Shown in pieces: positions 43,650-54,015 of a stretch of 64,000 nucleotides of DNA. The position numbers were made by a program, and so were the translations under genes. Each line of letters opens with the position of its first letter. Position 1 is the stretch's first letter. The stretch spans positions 34,694,001 to 34,758,000 of the forward strand of contig JAFFJZ010000004.1 in NCBI GenBank assembly GCA_018340375.1. Reading direction: 5' to 3'. The notes under the pieces were generated by a model. The model had not been told where the DNA came from. It saw only the letters and a list, made by a program, of their open reading frames with translations, and ran no database searches. Source of the DNA: Gonatopus flavifemur. Taxonomy: Eukaryota > Arthropoda > Insecta > Hymenoptera > Dryinidae.

Positions 43650-44480
43650 ACGATGATGTTGTAGTTCATGTGCGTCCTGGATCGGCTGATGGTTGGCCGG
43701 TTAACCAAATTGACGGGCGGTCATTGTTCCTTCCGTTCGTTGGTCCGTTGAGTTTTGTCAACAGTTGATCTGTTGGTTGAATGCAGCTCTTTCCAAATTG
43801 AATTCAAGAGGGGATTTTCCTTCTTCTTGGCTGGCGAATGTGCGTCGTTGTTTTGATGTGTTCAGAGAATCCGAGGTTGTTTTATTGTTGCAGTATTATC
43901 GAGGCATGCAAAGCCTCAGAAATTGTAAAAATTATCCTTGAAGATGCTGTTTCCTCTCGCTGGAATGTAGCGAGGTATCGTGGAGAATGTTTAGAGGGTT
44001 GTTCCCCCTAAAGTTGTTGTGGCTGAAGAGCCTGGCAATTAATGAGCTAAAAAGCTGTTGTGGCTCAAAAGCCTATCGATGAGTAAGCTGAAGAGCTGTT
44101 GTTAATCTCTTTTAGAAGGGATGTTGTTGGCTGGAAAGCCTGGCGATGAAAAAGCGTCGATTGAAAGGATGCACCCGCTTTTAAGCAATTTCAGGGTGCT
44201 GTGTTTCATCCAATCGAAAATTGGAATTCAATGATTCATAAAAGAATAATTCTGATTGGTGAAATTAGGGATTCTTTGAAGAAAGGGGTTGTTTCCTTTT
44301 CCTTGCAGAGGAGTTGGCATCCTCGCGAATTCATAGAGAGGGTAGATTTCATCGATCCACAGATCGAAAGTTGATTTCAATTGGTGCGCATTAAGAACTT
44401 TTTGTAGAAGGGCTGTCTTCTTCCTGGCTTTGCGCATGGTACGATTTGTGTTCCTTTGGTGAGGGAAGGTTCCGCTCATT
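43650..44480 (-). other. Possible minus-strand leader or exon within the 8.5-kb insert
   Basis: On the minus strand ATGAACTACAACATCATC... runs for nine codons to a consensus donor GTAAGTATCACC (about 43646). Upstream sequence up to a TATA-rich patch (44508-44530) is non-repetitive and holds a short ORF (44228-44479). It could be the first exon of a transcript, but no downstream acceptor was identified. Confidence 0.3.
44005..44160. repeat. Short tandem repeat, GTTGTGGCTGAAAAGCC units
   Basis: Three to four imperfect units of about 45-50 bp containing GTTGTGGCT, AAGCCTGGCGATGA and GAGCTAAAAAGCTG. Confidence 0.6.
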
Positions 44481-44504
44481 CATCGATCGAGGGTTTTCCG
44501 ATCG

Positions 44505-45260
44505 ATATATATACATATATATATATATACATTATGTTTGAATCCCTGGTGGTTCTCTTCTATTCTGTTTTATATGTTTATTCTTCCTTGTAGGGTCGTG
44601 CACTTACTTGACATTCAGATTATTTCACATAGCTAAAACTAATTTTCCTATTTACTAATCATTTATGCATGTCAAAATGTGTCTCTAGGACGTTTTCTGA
44701 ACGTTCAGAAAACCTCTCCTACTTTTTCTAAACCTTCCGTAAACATTCCAGTGGTACGTTGTGCTGTCCGGGGTGTATTTAAGTGAAAAAGAATTGTCTT
44801 TATTAGGAGTAACAAGGGTGACTTCTGGAACTAAAACAAAAAATTTGTGACTCTTCAGATCCCTCTTTCACGAACATATTTAATATTCACACCATTGTTT
44901 GATAGTTTTAATAAAAAAACTATTTTTGTAATCAATATGTATCGTCAGGTCAGCGCAACAAAGAGTCTTTTTGCGAGTGAAAACAAGAAAGTCCTTTCTA
45001 ATGTTTCAGTGCAAACGTTCTTATTAGGAGGTCGCAACCTAAAATGTGAGAGAGAGACAAAAACTCAGTAATTGAGTGCGAATGTAGGGTTGGTAGGGGA
45101 ACCCTGATTCTTGGAAAAACTCTTCCCCTTGGGGGCTTTCGCGTTCTTATTGAGAGGTCTTACTATATATAAATATATATTTGTAATGTATATATATGTA
45201 TATGTCTAGTTAGAGGGTATATGCATTTATTCAAGAATATATATACATATATATATATAT
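44505..45260. other. Non-coding with AT microsatellites
   Basis: TATA-type runs lie at 44508-44530, 45160-45210 and 45236-45262. A 74-codon ORF at 44847-45071 has no recognisable motif. Confidence 0.45.
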
Positions 45261-45530
45261 ATTGTGACTTTTCTTAATCATTTATTTGATTCACGCGTCA
45301 GTGGGTTTGAGCAACTCCAATTAACGTAATAATTAGCCCCAAATGAGTGCCTCTGGCTCGTCGGTTCCAGGGTAAGTTTCAGATGGATTGGAGAACGCAG
45401 ATCACAGGTTATTTACAAAGAACTGGATGAGGCGGATTTTCAATATTTTAACCACTGAATGATTTGTTCACACAAGATAACAAACAAATATAAGGATATT
45501 TCCATATTTACAGAACCAGAGATGAGTGGA

Positions 45531-45779
45531 GAGATCGCTAACGTAATACTGAAATCGTGGTATGGTTTTTGGACTAGCGACATCACGCGGCAATGATACC
45601 AACTAACAAACAAAAATTTGATGATTGCTCAGATCGAACGGAATTCCTGAAATCCAATGGAATGAACCAATTAGTGTGGTTCCACTTTCTAGTTGGCATC
45701 ATTGCCGCATGATGTCGCTAGTCCAAAAACCATACCACGATTTCAATATTACGTTAGCAATCTCTCCACTCATCTCTGA
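45531..45779. mobile_element. 249-bp MITE with about 80-bp TIRs, probably hAT
   Basis: CAGAGATGAGTGGAGAGATC at the left pairs with GATGAGTGGAGAGATTGC read inverted from the right; pairing continues through CATACCACGATTT and GATGTCGCTAGTCC. Flanks TACAGAAC and ACAAAACG are similar but not identical, so an 8-bp duplication is only suggested. Confidence 0.65.
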
Positions 45780-46391
45780 CAAAACGTAATGATTGATCGT
45801 TGATCTTAAAGTTATATATCTCTAATTATCATTTTCTTAGAGTACGACTCAATAGTCCGGGCTTTCTAATATCCTAAGTGTGCACACTTTTTGGATTTCG
45901 CGGCGCGGGAGAATACAAGTATTCCAACGGAAAGGATTTGATCGGAATAATTATTCATCGGTAATTTATTAGCAGGAAACGCACCCGTTACAACGGAATT
46001 TTGATTCTATTCACAGTGGGTTGCCAAATTATTAGGCACAGTTGCATTTTTTATCATTTTCTTCCTTTGGGTGCACTTGACTGCCATTTTGAATGATATA
46101 GTATTGCTGGAATTTATTATTTACGTTCGTAATACCTCTGTAACTCAAATTTTAAGTGGAAGTTAGGAGTTGAAAAATTTATTTATGTTCCACAATTTTA
46201 TAAGTAATGTGAGTGCCGTAGAGTTCTGAGGACGTGAAAAAGTGAAAGACCTCAAAATGAAATTATTTTCATATTTGTGCCACAACATACAGTTGAAGGA
46301 AGGTTATTATTGTTCTTTTATCAGGAAAATATTTTTGTCACCAAATGCTTGTGATAATAATGATTTAATTTCAACATTTCTATCTCCCAGC

Positions 46392-47494
46392 ATGGGTCGA
46401 GGTTGTGATTTATCTCCTCGAAAGAAATCTGAGATCAAAACACTTCTCCAGCATACGAGTCATTCTCAGAGGAATATAGCAAGTATTGCTGGTGTTTCCG
46501 AGTCAGCGGTCAATGAGATGAAAATAACTTTGGATCAAAATCAGACGCTTTCGCCAAAGAGAAAAGGTAAAAGTGGGAGAAAACGTATAACAACAGTACG
46601 TTCGGACAGAAAAATTCGGGACCTCTGCTTCCAAAACCGAAAGAAAAGTGTTGGACTATTGCCTCACTTAGTCCAAGAGTACGGTATACCAGTTTCCAAG
46701 AGAACTGTGCAGTGGAGGTTGGCTGAAGGAGGCTTGACGGGTCATCGTCCTGTGAAAAAACCACGCTTGACTGATGCAATGGAGACAAAACGGCTCGCCT
46801 GGGCTCGTGAACACCGTCAGAAGACTATTGAGGACTGGAATAAGGTCAGTTTGCAATATCAGTGTTATGTAACACCAATTTAACCATTGTTTTTCAAAAT
46901 CATGAACATCTTTCTTCTTTTTCAGGTTTGTTTTTCGATGTTTGAACTTCTAGCCGATAAGAGCAGCTTCGTCAGGCAGCGCCCAGGTGAAGAGTACCAC
47001 CCTGACTGTCTCGTGGAGAGGGTGAAACACCCTGTTAAGGTCATGGTGTGGTCTGTCATGAGCGCTAAAGGAGTTGGGTGCCTCTACATTGTTCAGGGAA
47101 CCATGAAACAAGACCAGTACAAACAAGTTTTACAAACTCATCTGTTACCGACACTTGAAGAATGGTTCCCAAATGGTGAGGAATTCATATTTATGCATGA
47201 TTCAGCACCATGCCATAAAGCTAGAAGCGTGACCAAGTTTTTGACAGACCACAACATTCCAGTTTTACCTTGGCCTGGCAATTCTCCTGGCATGAACCGC
47301 ATTGAAAATCTATGGCAGATCACCGAGGCAGAAGTTGCCAAAGAGATAATAACCACTGAGGACTGATAGAAAAGCTCACGAATGTTTGGCACCACAACCC
47401 TGAAATATAAGAAAGTGCCAAACGTTGCATAGAAAGCATGCCCAAGCGTGTAAAAGCCGTTATTAAAGCAAAAGGAAATGTTACTAAATACTGA
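46392..47494 (+). pseudogene. Tc3-like transposase with an in-frame intron, broken
   Basis: From the ATG at 46392 (directly after a CTCCCAG acceptor-like site) the N-terminal paired-like HTH region runs through RKKSEIKTLLQ, HSQRNIASIAGVSESAV and KRTVQWRLAEGGLTG. An 81-bp GT-AG intron (46845-46925) separates DWNK from VCFSM without shifting phase. The usual catalytic DE after FS is missing (FSMFELLADKS), so the first Asp is lost. HDSAPCH and NRIENLW give the later D and E, 34 residues apart. After 47360 a one-base shift leads to TGA at 47364-47366. Beyond it LIEKLTNVWHHNPEI and KRCIESMPKRVKAVIKAKG remain readable, with a TAA where the family has Gln, up to TGA at 47492-47494. Confidence 0.88.
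46845..46925 (+). other. 81-bp spliceosomal intron in the Tc3-like transposase
   Basis: AAG|GTCAGT donor and CTTCTTTTTCAG acceptor. Removal keeps the frame (phase 0), whereas the intron itself contains in-frame stop codons. Confidence 0.75.
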
Positions 47495-47704
47495 TCTATG
47501 AATTTTTTAGGCTTATTTATTCAAAAATCAATTGTATACTATTTATTTTTATATATTCCATTCTTATAGCACTTTCTGAATGACAGTATCATAGTATTGA
47601 AGCGTTATTTCCAAAAAAGTACAGCGTTTTTCTTACTAATTCAAGACTCATAATTTACAAATACATTATTTGGCACCTGTCCCTAATAATTTGGCAACCC
47701 ACTG

Positions 47705-48512
47705 TAGATGCGAACCGTTCGCCCTATGATTTTGTTGAAAACCGGCCCGAGTTCTAATTCGTTCCGAAGGAACAGAGATAGGTAATGGAATAGACAGAGA
47801 GGTCTGTTCCCTAGATGATTCTACGTTCAATTTCACAAGAAAGTCTCTAATTGGCGGTATGAATGCGGTATTCGGTATGTTGTGGATGATCCATAAGCTG
47901 CAGCCGTAGGAAGGTGGCGTTGCAGATCCCCATGAGCTGTGCTTTGTGCCCCTACTTGAGAACTGATATTATCCAAGTTCTCGTTCCCACCTTTCCCTAT
48001 ACGACTCTAGGATCTAAATTAGACAAGGACGGTGCACATTGTCTCCCTCTAACCCTATCTTACCCACCAGTCTGAGAGTGTTAGGTAATACCATAACCCC
48101 GGTCTATGTACGAAAAATGACTCAAAATCGCTCATCATTTCGGAACTATTTCTGCGACTCGCAGGAAGGTGTAGTCGGTCGAGAGTGAAAAATATGAATC
48201 AAATCCCTCTTATTACATCCTGTTGGAATCATCCCGTTCTATACGAAACCGCGATTACCTTGCGGATAGTTTTGGTACCATCCATACTTTCGATCAATCG
48301 ATGGAGGTTTGATAACCCCGCGATATGATGCTTCTGCGCAATGGTTTTCATGATCTACAACATGGCCGCGCTTTTCCGACAACTGTCAACTCCCATATCT
48401 AGTGTTCGCGAAGTTTTATAAAATCACGATTAGTGTCCCGGGTTCGCGTGTGACGGTGGTCAAATCGGGCGGTACTTAATTCGCGGTTGCGTTGTGATTT
48501 AATATTTTTCGT
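47705..48512. other. Non-repetitive, GC-richer segment without a clear gene
   Basis: Continues the 8.5-kb insert after the Tc3-like element. No long ORF, but composition differs from the AT-rich repeats. It may be promoter or 5' UTR of the exon chain that follows. Confidence 0.35.
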
Positions 48513-49147
48513 GTGTACGGTTTTCGCGACAATTGGATTGTTTTACATGCGTGTATTCCACTGGGTTCTACACAACAGGTGAATACGTTTTATCTTAGAT
48601 TTGATTCATACTTATTATCCAATGAACAATCATTCATTCCATTTTATTTTCTCTTTCCAGGTCGATCAACAAAAATTTATGGGCTGGGGTATGAACAGGT
48701 ATCGTTCCTTCCCTTCATATTCTTACTTATCGTACTAATATCTTTTGATTTTCAGGCTGACCCAAAGTTGGAGAGAGCACCCTCACACCACCACGGCTTA
48801 TCATCTCATGGATCGGATGCCTCTCTGTTTTCTTTGGTACGTATGTTCGGTTATAGTCCTTTCCAGATTTTAATGTCATCCTCGTTACAGGTTTTGAAGA
48901 GGATAACCCTCTTCCAACGTACAGGCAGGATCTAGACGAGACATCCTAATCGTCATCGGGCTTGCTGGCTAATCCAGGAGGTGACGGTCGTGGTAAGGTT
49001 GCATCGTTACCAACCTTAAATAACCTCGTCTCCATTCTTTTTATTAAATATATATATATATTTATATATATATATATTTCCTTCTTCAGGTTGTATCGTC
49101 TATCATAAATATGCCCGTCACAAGAATGACGGGTACGTTGCAATATA
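48513..49147 (+). other. Chain of splice-bounded exons (unidentified transcript)
   Basis: Successive GT-AG intervals are visible: exon end ACACAACAG (48579) with intron to TTTCCAG (48660); exon 48661-48698 with intron to TTTTCAG (about 48755); exon to about 48835 with a GTACGT donor and a GTTACAG acceptor (about 48891); exon to about 48990 with a GTAAGG donor and a CTTCTTCAG acceptor (about 49090). Joined in phase from the ATG at 48513, the first three exons read through VDQQKFMGWGMNR and REHPHTTTAYHLMDRMP but stop early in the fourth. It is either a short-protein gene or a non-coding RNA. I do not recognise it. Element B interrupts whatever follows. Confidence 0.45.
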
Positions 49148-51179
49148 CAGGGTGGGGCATTCAAAGTGTCGCGGGCGTTTTTTCCAAAAATAAAATGAAA
49201 TACGAGAAAATTTTTCGGACAAAAATTGTAGGGTATCGAGGGGGACATCCGATGGTGGCCTTGGCTTTGACCTCAAATCTCATCTTCAAGGGCATTCTGA
49301 GGTCAACTCTTGTTTTTTAAATAGCATCTCATATTTTTTACTGCAGATTTGGATTCTAGGTCAAAAACCAAGAAACTTTTGTCTGAACCATTTTCCTGAA
49401 ATCCGCAAAGATGGCGCTCTGATCGATATTGTTCCATACTGAATCTGACATTAGAATAACTCGAAAACGAAGGGTCTTGGAGGAGAATGTTTCGGACAAA
49501 AGTTGTCTGATTCCAAGGGGGACCCCTTGGACTGAAACGGAGGTGATGGGGTATAACAGACAAAACAGAACACATTTCAATCGTCTACATCACTTGGATA
49601 ATTTTAATGCAGTAGATGCTCAAAATGATGGCCTTCGACTTCAATACACATTTCAAAACGTTTTACAAAAGATTGCTGAACTCGTGCTAAAATATCTTCA
49701 TTGATGCTCGCGCATGCATTGATGATTCGTTGACGCATATTCTCAGGTGTAGTCGGTGCTTGTTGATAACCTGTATCTTTTATGTATCCCCATAAAAAAA
49801 AATCTGGAGAAGTAAGATCCGGAGAACGGGCAGGCCAATGAACTGGTCCACGACGTCCTATCCATCGTCCAGGATGATCTCTGTCCAATATTTCTCGAGC
49901 TGTGACTGCATAATGGGATGGACAACCATCGTGTTGATACCACATATTCAATCGTTCCTGAATAGGTATGTCTTCAAGTAATGTTGGAAGTACTTGATCT
50001 AAGAAATGTCTGTACCTCTCTCCATTTAGCGTATCTGCAATGAAGTACGGTCCAATTACTCGAGATCAAAAAATACCACACCAAACATTCACAGCCCATT
50101 GTCTTTGATGCTCTACTTGACGTAACCATCTTGGAGTTTCTGTGACCCAGTAATGCATATTACGTCGATTTACTTGACCATGATTGGTGAACGGCGACTC
50201 ATCAGAAAATAATATGTTGATGAAGTTGTTATTGTGCATTTGCGCTAGACCCCATCGACAAAACTGTACACGATTTTCGAAATCATCACCGTGAAGGTCT
50301 TGATGCAAACAAATGTGATACGGATGGAATTTGTGACGTTTCAGTATTCGAAGAACACTTCTTCGAGAAATTCCCGAATGGAGTTCAATTTCACGAGAGC
50401 TCACGTATGGATTATTGGCTACTGCAGCTAGTACATTAACTTCCGCATTTTCTCCGCTAACAGTTCTCATTTGATGTCGTTTTTCCCTTGTAACACTTCC
50501 CGTTTCTGAGAATAATTTTGTAATGCGTTGAAAATACCTAATGGATGGCGTTGTTCTCTCAGGAAATCGTTCTGCATACAAGTCATATGCTTGTCTGGGG
50601 TTCTTATGCACTTCACCGTAAATGTAGATCATATCGATCTTTTCAGAAACCGTGTATCGGATATCCATGATTTTCAATTTGTCATAAACCAAGTAATAAT
50701 CAAATGTAACTGACAAACTGACTTTCAAAATCGTGAATTTTCACTGAACCCCGTCGTTTGTTTACATCGCGTGAGCTCTGAATGGTGGCGATGTAGACGA
50801 TTGGAATGTGTTGTGTATTGACAACTTTTGTACGAAACATTCTTTTGCAAGACCCTTCGTTTTCGAGTTATTCGAATGTCAGATTCAAAATGGAACAATA
50901 TCGATTAGAGCGCCATTTTTGCGGATTTCAGGAAAATGGTTCAGACAAAAGTTTCTTGGTTTTTGACCTAGAATCCAAATCTGCAGTAAAAAATATGAGA
51001 TGCTATTTAAAAAACAAGAGTTGATCTCAGAATGCCCTTGAAGATGAGATTTGAGGTCAAAGCCGAGGCCACCATCGGATGTCCCCCTCGGTACCCTACA
51101 ATTTTTGTCCGAAAAATTTTCTCGTATTTCATTTTATTTTTGGAAAAAACGCCCGCGACACTTTAAATGCCCCACCCTG
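49148..51179 (-). mobile_element. DD41D (rosa-like) element B
   Basis: 2,032 bp with TA at 49146-49147 and 51180-51181. Ends CAGGGTGGGGCATT and its inverse; TIRs of about 360-370 bp (to about 49515 and from about 50815). Related in layout to elements A and C but with different terminal sequence. Encodes 49604-50668. Confidence 0.9.
49604..50668 (-). pseudogene. DD41D transposase of element B, single stop
   Basis: Starts with the methionine at 50668; an in-frame Met 20 codons upstream is also possible. Residues 5-50 form the HTH/DUF4817-like region (YTVSEKIDMIYIYGE, AERFPERTTPS). A second HTH (SGISRRSVLRILKRHKFHP) follows, then FSDESPF, QHDGCPSH and SPDLTSPDFFLWG with 41 residues between the latter two Asp. 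One TGA at 50066-50068 (codon 201, after NVWCGIF) interrupts an otherwise continuous 354-codon frame. No frameshift is visible. The C-terminus FEHLLH-stop is natural. A single nonsense change suggests fairly recent decay. Confidence 0.92.
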
Positions 51180-51614
51180 TATTTGTTTGCCGCGTAGGCT
51201 TGCGGAACTACAGGGTTTACCCCGAATTTTATTGTATGGCGCGACATTCAGGCAGCCGTCATAGTACCGATGGGTAAACCTCACATTGTTCGTTCGGTTG
51301 GTCGGTGAGTCATTAGATATTCTTTCGAGACCTTTTAGAATTCAGTGAAAAATGAAGAATTTCATATTACTGAAGTTTCAAGAGATATGTATTATTCTAA
51401 CCAGAAATAATTTTTCCTCAAACTTAGATTCAGTGAAAATAAAGATGGAAAAATTTCATGGTATAATTATATATTTATAATATATATATAAAACTAAGTA
51501 TACGGGGTATATTACAATGCATAGCACCTATGAAACGGTCTCATTGGAATATGCTTAGAACATATTTCGAATATTCGAAGAACGTTCATAGTATATTCTG
51601 GTGCTACTTGGGGT

Positions 51615-51932
51615 CCCAAGCAGCAACAAAACTTCAAAGTACATACGAAATAGAAACGTTCGTAGAATGTACGGATAAGATACGAAGAATATCTAATGAA
51701 CGTTCATAGAATATTCGAATGAGACTGTTTTAAATATACTTAAAACGTACATAGTACATCCGAAATGTACGATATTCATTCAATCGACGTTCGATTGACG
51801 TCCCATCGTATATTCGATTACATACGTTCAATGAATATTCATAACATCTATGAAACGGTCTCATTGGAACGTGCATAGAACATATTTCGAATATTCGAAG
51901 AACGTTCATAGTATATCCTGGTGCTGCTTCGG
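51615..51932. mobile_element. CCCAAGCAGCA MITE, copy 2 (intact)
   Basis: 318 bp, CCCAAGCAGCAACA to GGTGCTGCTTCGG. The interior is rich in GAACGTTC, ATATTCGAATAT and AATCGACGTTCGATT dyads. It stands two bases after the end of copy 1. Confidence 0.8.
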
Positions 51933-52091
51933 AATCATCCTTATCAGTTTAATTTTCTTTTCATTATTACCGTCGAGATTGAGAGACTTGTCAAGACAAG
52001 ACCAGAACTCGGATCAGCAAGTTCGAGACGAGATCGAGACGACACTCGAAAGTCGCATACTTGCAAGACCAAGACAAGATGTTGTACAATA

Positions 52092-52272
52092 CCCTGGTGG
52101 AAGTCGAATATCAGATTATATATAATATATTCTGACATAATATGACATTTTGTTATAAAAACCGATCGGATTTGTCAGAATCTGACATATTCTGAGAAGA
52201 ATGTGCTATATGTCATAATCTGACCGGTTTTTGGAATAAATGTCGGAATCTGACATCCAATTTCGACCAGGG
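52092..52272. mobile_element. 181-bp TA-flanked dyad MITE (TCAGAATCTGACA modules)
   Basis: CCCTGGTGGAAGTCGAATATC faces GACATCCAATTTCGACCAGGG; TA at 52090-52091 and 52273-52274. Interior TCAGAATCTGACATATTCTG, GACCGGT/ACCGATCGG dyads. Confidence 0.7.
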
Positions 52273-52699
52273 TATCGTTTTGTCTTGTCGTGTGTCCATC
52301 TCTAATTTTGATTCCTTTCTATGGATCGAGCCGCAACTGATATGAAAACAGCTTCGCCTTGACAAATAACCTTGGAAAATCACAATGGAAGTTATCCGCA
52401 TAACTTGGTTGTTTGGAAATTGAATATTTTTTATTGTTCATCAATTTTTACAATCCTTCAACGTCAAAAATTAGAAAAAATACAACAGGAAACAATCCGA
52501 CCATATGATAAAATTTTTCCTTTCAGTATTGTAGATCGATTCGCACGACGTAAAGAGAAGAAGGAAGGGAGAAAGAAGATTGGCTCCATTTTCTTTGAAA
52601 CATCCGGGCTTTTCGGACACTCGCCCTAATGGGCAAGTGGATGAACCGAAGATATCCAAACTTTGTCTGGAAAGTCGATGATGTCCGAATACGCAGGGT

Positions 52700-53001
52700 T
52701 CGGAACGTCACTCCAAAAAAGTAACTCGTTACAGTCACCGTTACATCATCCAGAAAGTAACGAAGTTACCGTTACCATTTAAAAAAATGTCACGAATTAA
52801 CGTTACCGTTACTTTCCGTTACTTTCCGTTACCGTGACCGTTCCTTTCGCGTTACTGCCATTGATGTAAACATTTATTTGAAAAATTCACATTAATTTCG
52901 CATTAAAAAAATGAATTTTCATTCAAAAGTTCTACTTTTACAAATATTATTCTCATATCACATACTTTCCAAATTTTAATATTAAAGCACCAAATTTAGG
53001 A
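52700..53001. repeat. hAT 3' terminal region with GTTACCG subterminal repeats
   Basis: GTAACTCGTTAC, CCGTTAC, AAAGTAACG and TTACCGTTAC recur at 52718-52860, immediately beyond the stop of the hAT pseudogene. Short subterminal repeats are usual at hAT ends. The exact terminus (near CACTCCAAAAAAGTAAC) is uncertain. Confidence 0.55.
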
Positions 53002-53742
53002 TTATCGGAAGATTTTATTCAATCTCAAAAGTAATTGATGTACGGAATCATGGTCTCCAAATCGACCTCTCAAAGGAGATAATACTAATCCCCCTGCACT
53101 CAACATTCGCTCAACGGGTGCACTACTTGCGAGAGCTGTGTTGTATTCAATGAAAAGGATTTTCAACATTTCAAAACTGTTGAACATTGTGACGTCTACT
53201 CCGGGTGATTCCAAATATCTGGACAACTGTATGCTGCATTCAACGTCAACATCTCGCGGCACGAAAGTGAATCCAAAGAAATCTTTCGTAAGACCTTCTT
53301 TTTTTCAGGCTCATTTGACAATTTTTCAGTTTTACTTTTGAGTGAATCGAGTAAATATCGCTTGGCCACAATTTTTTCATCATTTTCCTTCAACCAATTG
53401 AGTTTAAATCAAGGATTCAAACAACTTGATATTATTAATTCTTTGTCTCCATATGTAGAGTCAAATCGGTAATCAAATTAAGATATCAAACTCGTTTCGC
53501 AAACCACTGTTTCGAAATTGGAAAATTTCTGAATATCCCTAAAAGTAATAACATAAAGGAACATCTCATTCTTTATTTAGCCCCTCTAAAGTGCTGTGCA
53601 TTAGTGTGCCACAGTAATGAGTTTCTACATGCAAATTTTCTAATTTGTTTTTAATAGTTAAAATGACTGGTAAGAAGTATCCCATATACATTCCGTTTTG
53701 TGCTTGAAGTATATCCAACCCTTTTGCTAATGGAGTCATCAC
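53002..53742 (-). pseudogene. hAT transposase C-terminal part, broken
   Basis: Reads MTPLAKGLDILQAQNG, YFLPVILTIKNKLENL, CGTLMHSTLEGLNKE (about 53742-53580), then after several stops and shifts KDFFGFTFVPRDVDVECS. The hAT dimerisation domain follows: ILFIEYNTALASSAPVERM, SAGGLVLSPLRGRF and HDSVHQLLLRLNK, to the natural stop at 53002-53004. The SSAPVER/LSAGG block corresponds to the family's TSAxSER/FS-AG signature. The N-terminal zinc finger and catalytic core are absent; the upstream side is cut by a MITE fragment at 53759. Confidence 0.85.
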
Positions 53743-53758
53743 CTAATGCATAATTCAC

Positions 53759-53885
53759 AAAACTTAAGTATATCTCGTATATATATTTAAAACAGTTCCA
53801 TTCGAATCCTCTATGAACATCGATTATACGTTCTACAAACGTTTCTATTTCGTATATACTTAGAACTTCTGTTGCTGCTCGGAAA
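53759..53885. mobile_element. Fragment of the CCCAAGCAGCA MITE
   Basis: Inverse orientation. TATACTTAGAACTTCTGTTGC and the end GCTGCTCGG match the left end of 42792 with changes. Confidence 0.6.
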
Positions 53886-53940
53886 TCAAATTAATTAATT
53901 GTGACAATGATAATCATAATCCGAAAAATTCGAAATATTC

Positions 53941-54015
53941 AGACGGAGGAAACAAAATTCACTGAAAAACAAAATCAGTTTTCGCTGTCACAGTGAACTT
54001 TTTTCTCCCGTGTGC
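53941..54015. mobile_element. Short CACGGAGA-type MITE remnant
   Basis: ACGGAGGAAACAAAATTCACTG at the left and CGCTGTCACAGTGAAC then TTTTTTCTCCCGTG at the right. Confidence 0.45.

Larger units (their letters stand above)
46014..47704 (+). mobile_element. Tc3-like (DD34E) Tc1 element
   Basis: 1,691 bp. Ends CAGTGGGTTGCCAAATTATT and its inverse; TA follows at 47705-47706, while the left dinucleotide is CA (probable mutation of TA). Encodes the intron-containing transposase at 46392-47494. Confidence 0.9.
43018..51516. mobile_element. 8,499-bp unclassified insertion flanked by ATGC
   Basis: Starts TGTCACGTCCTGGGTG and ends ACGGGGTATATTACA; ATGC is at 43014-43017 and 51517-51520. A short direct repeat with TG...CA ends would suit an LTR element, but I found no paired LTRs and no RT, integrase or gag. 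It contains secondary insertions (45531-45779, 46014-47704, 49148-51179). About 4.5 kb remain after subtracting these, with splice-bounded segments at 48513-49147 and possible minus-strand exon sequence at 43650-44480. Confidence 0.6.
42792..51612. mobile_element. CCCAAGCAGCA MITE, copy 1, split by an 8.5-kb insert
   Basis: Left part 42792-43017 and right part 51517-51612 together match the intact 318-bp copy at 51615-51932 almost base for base. Ends CCCAAGCAGCAACA and GGTGCTACTTGGG. GT precedes both copies (42790-42791 and 51613-51614), so they stand as a near-direct dimer. Confidence 0.8.

Noticed and set aside
45523..45787. Certain 8-bp duplication for the MITE at 45531-45779
   Set aside because: Flanks TACAGAAC and ACAAAACG only resemble each other after shifting, so hAT membership is stated as probable only.
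43018..51516. LTR retrotransposon call for the 8.5-kb insert
   Set aside because: TG...CA ends and a 4-bp repeat fit, but I could not find a second LTR or any gag/pol sequence, so it is left unclassified.
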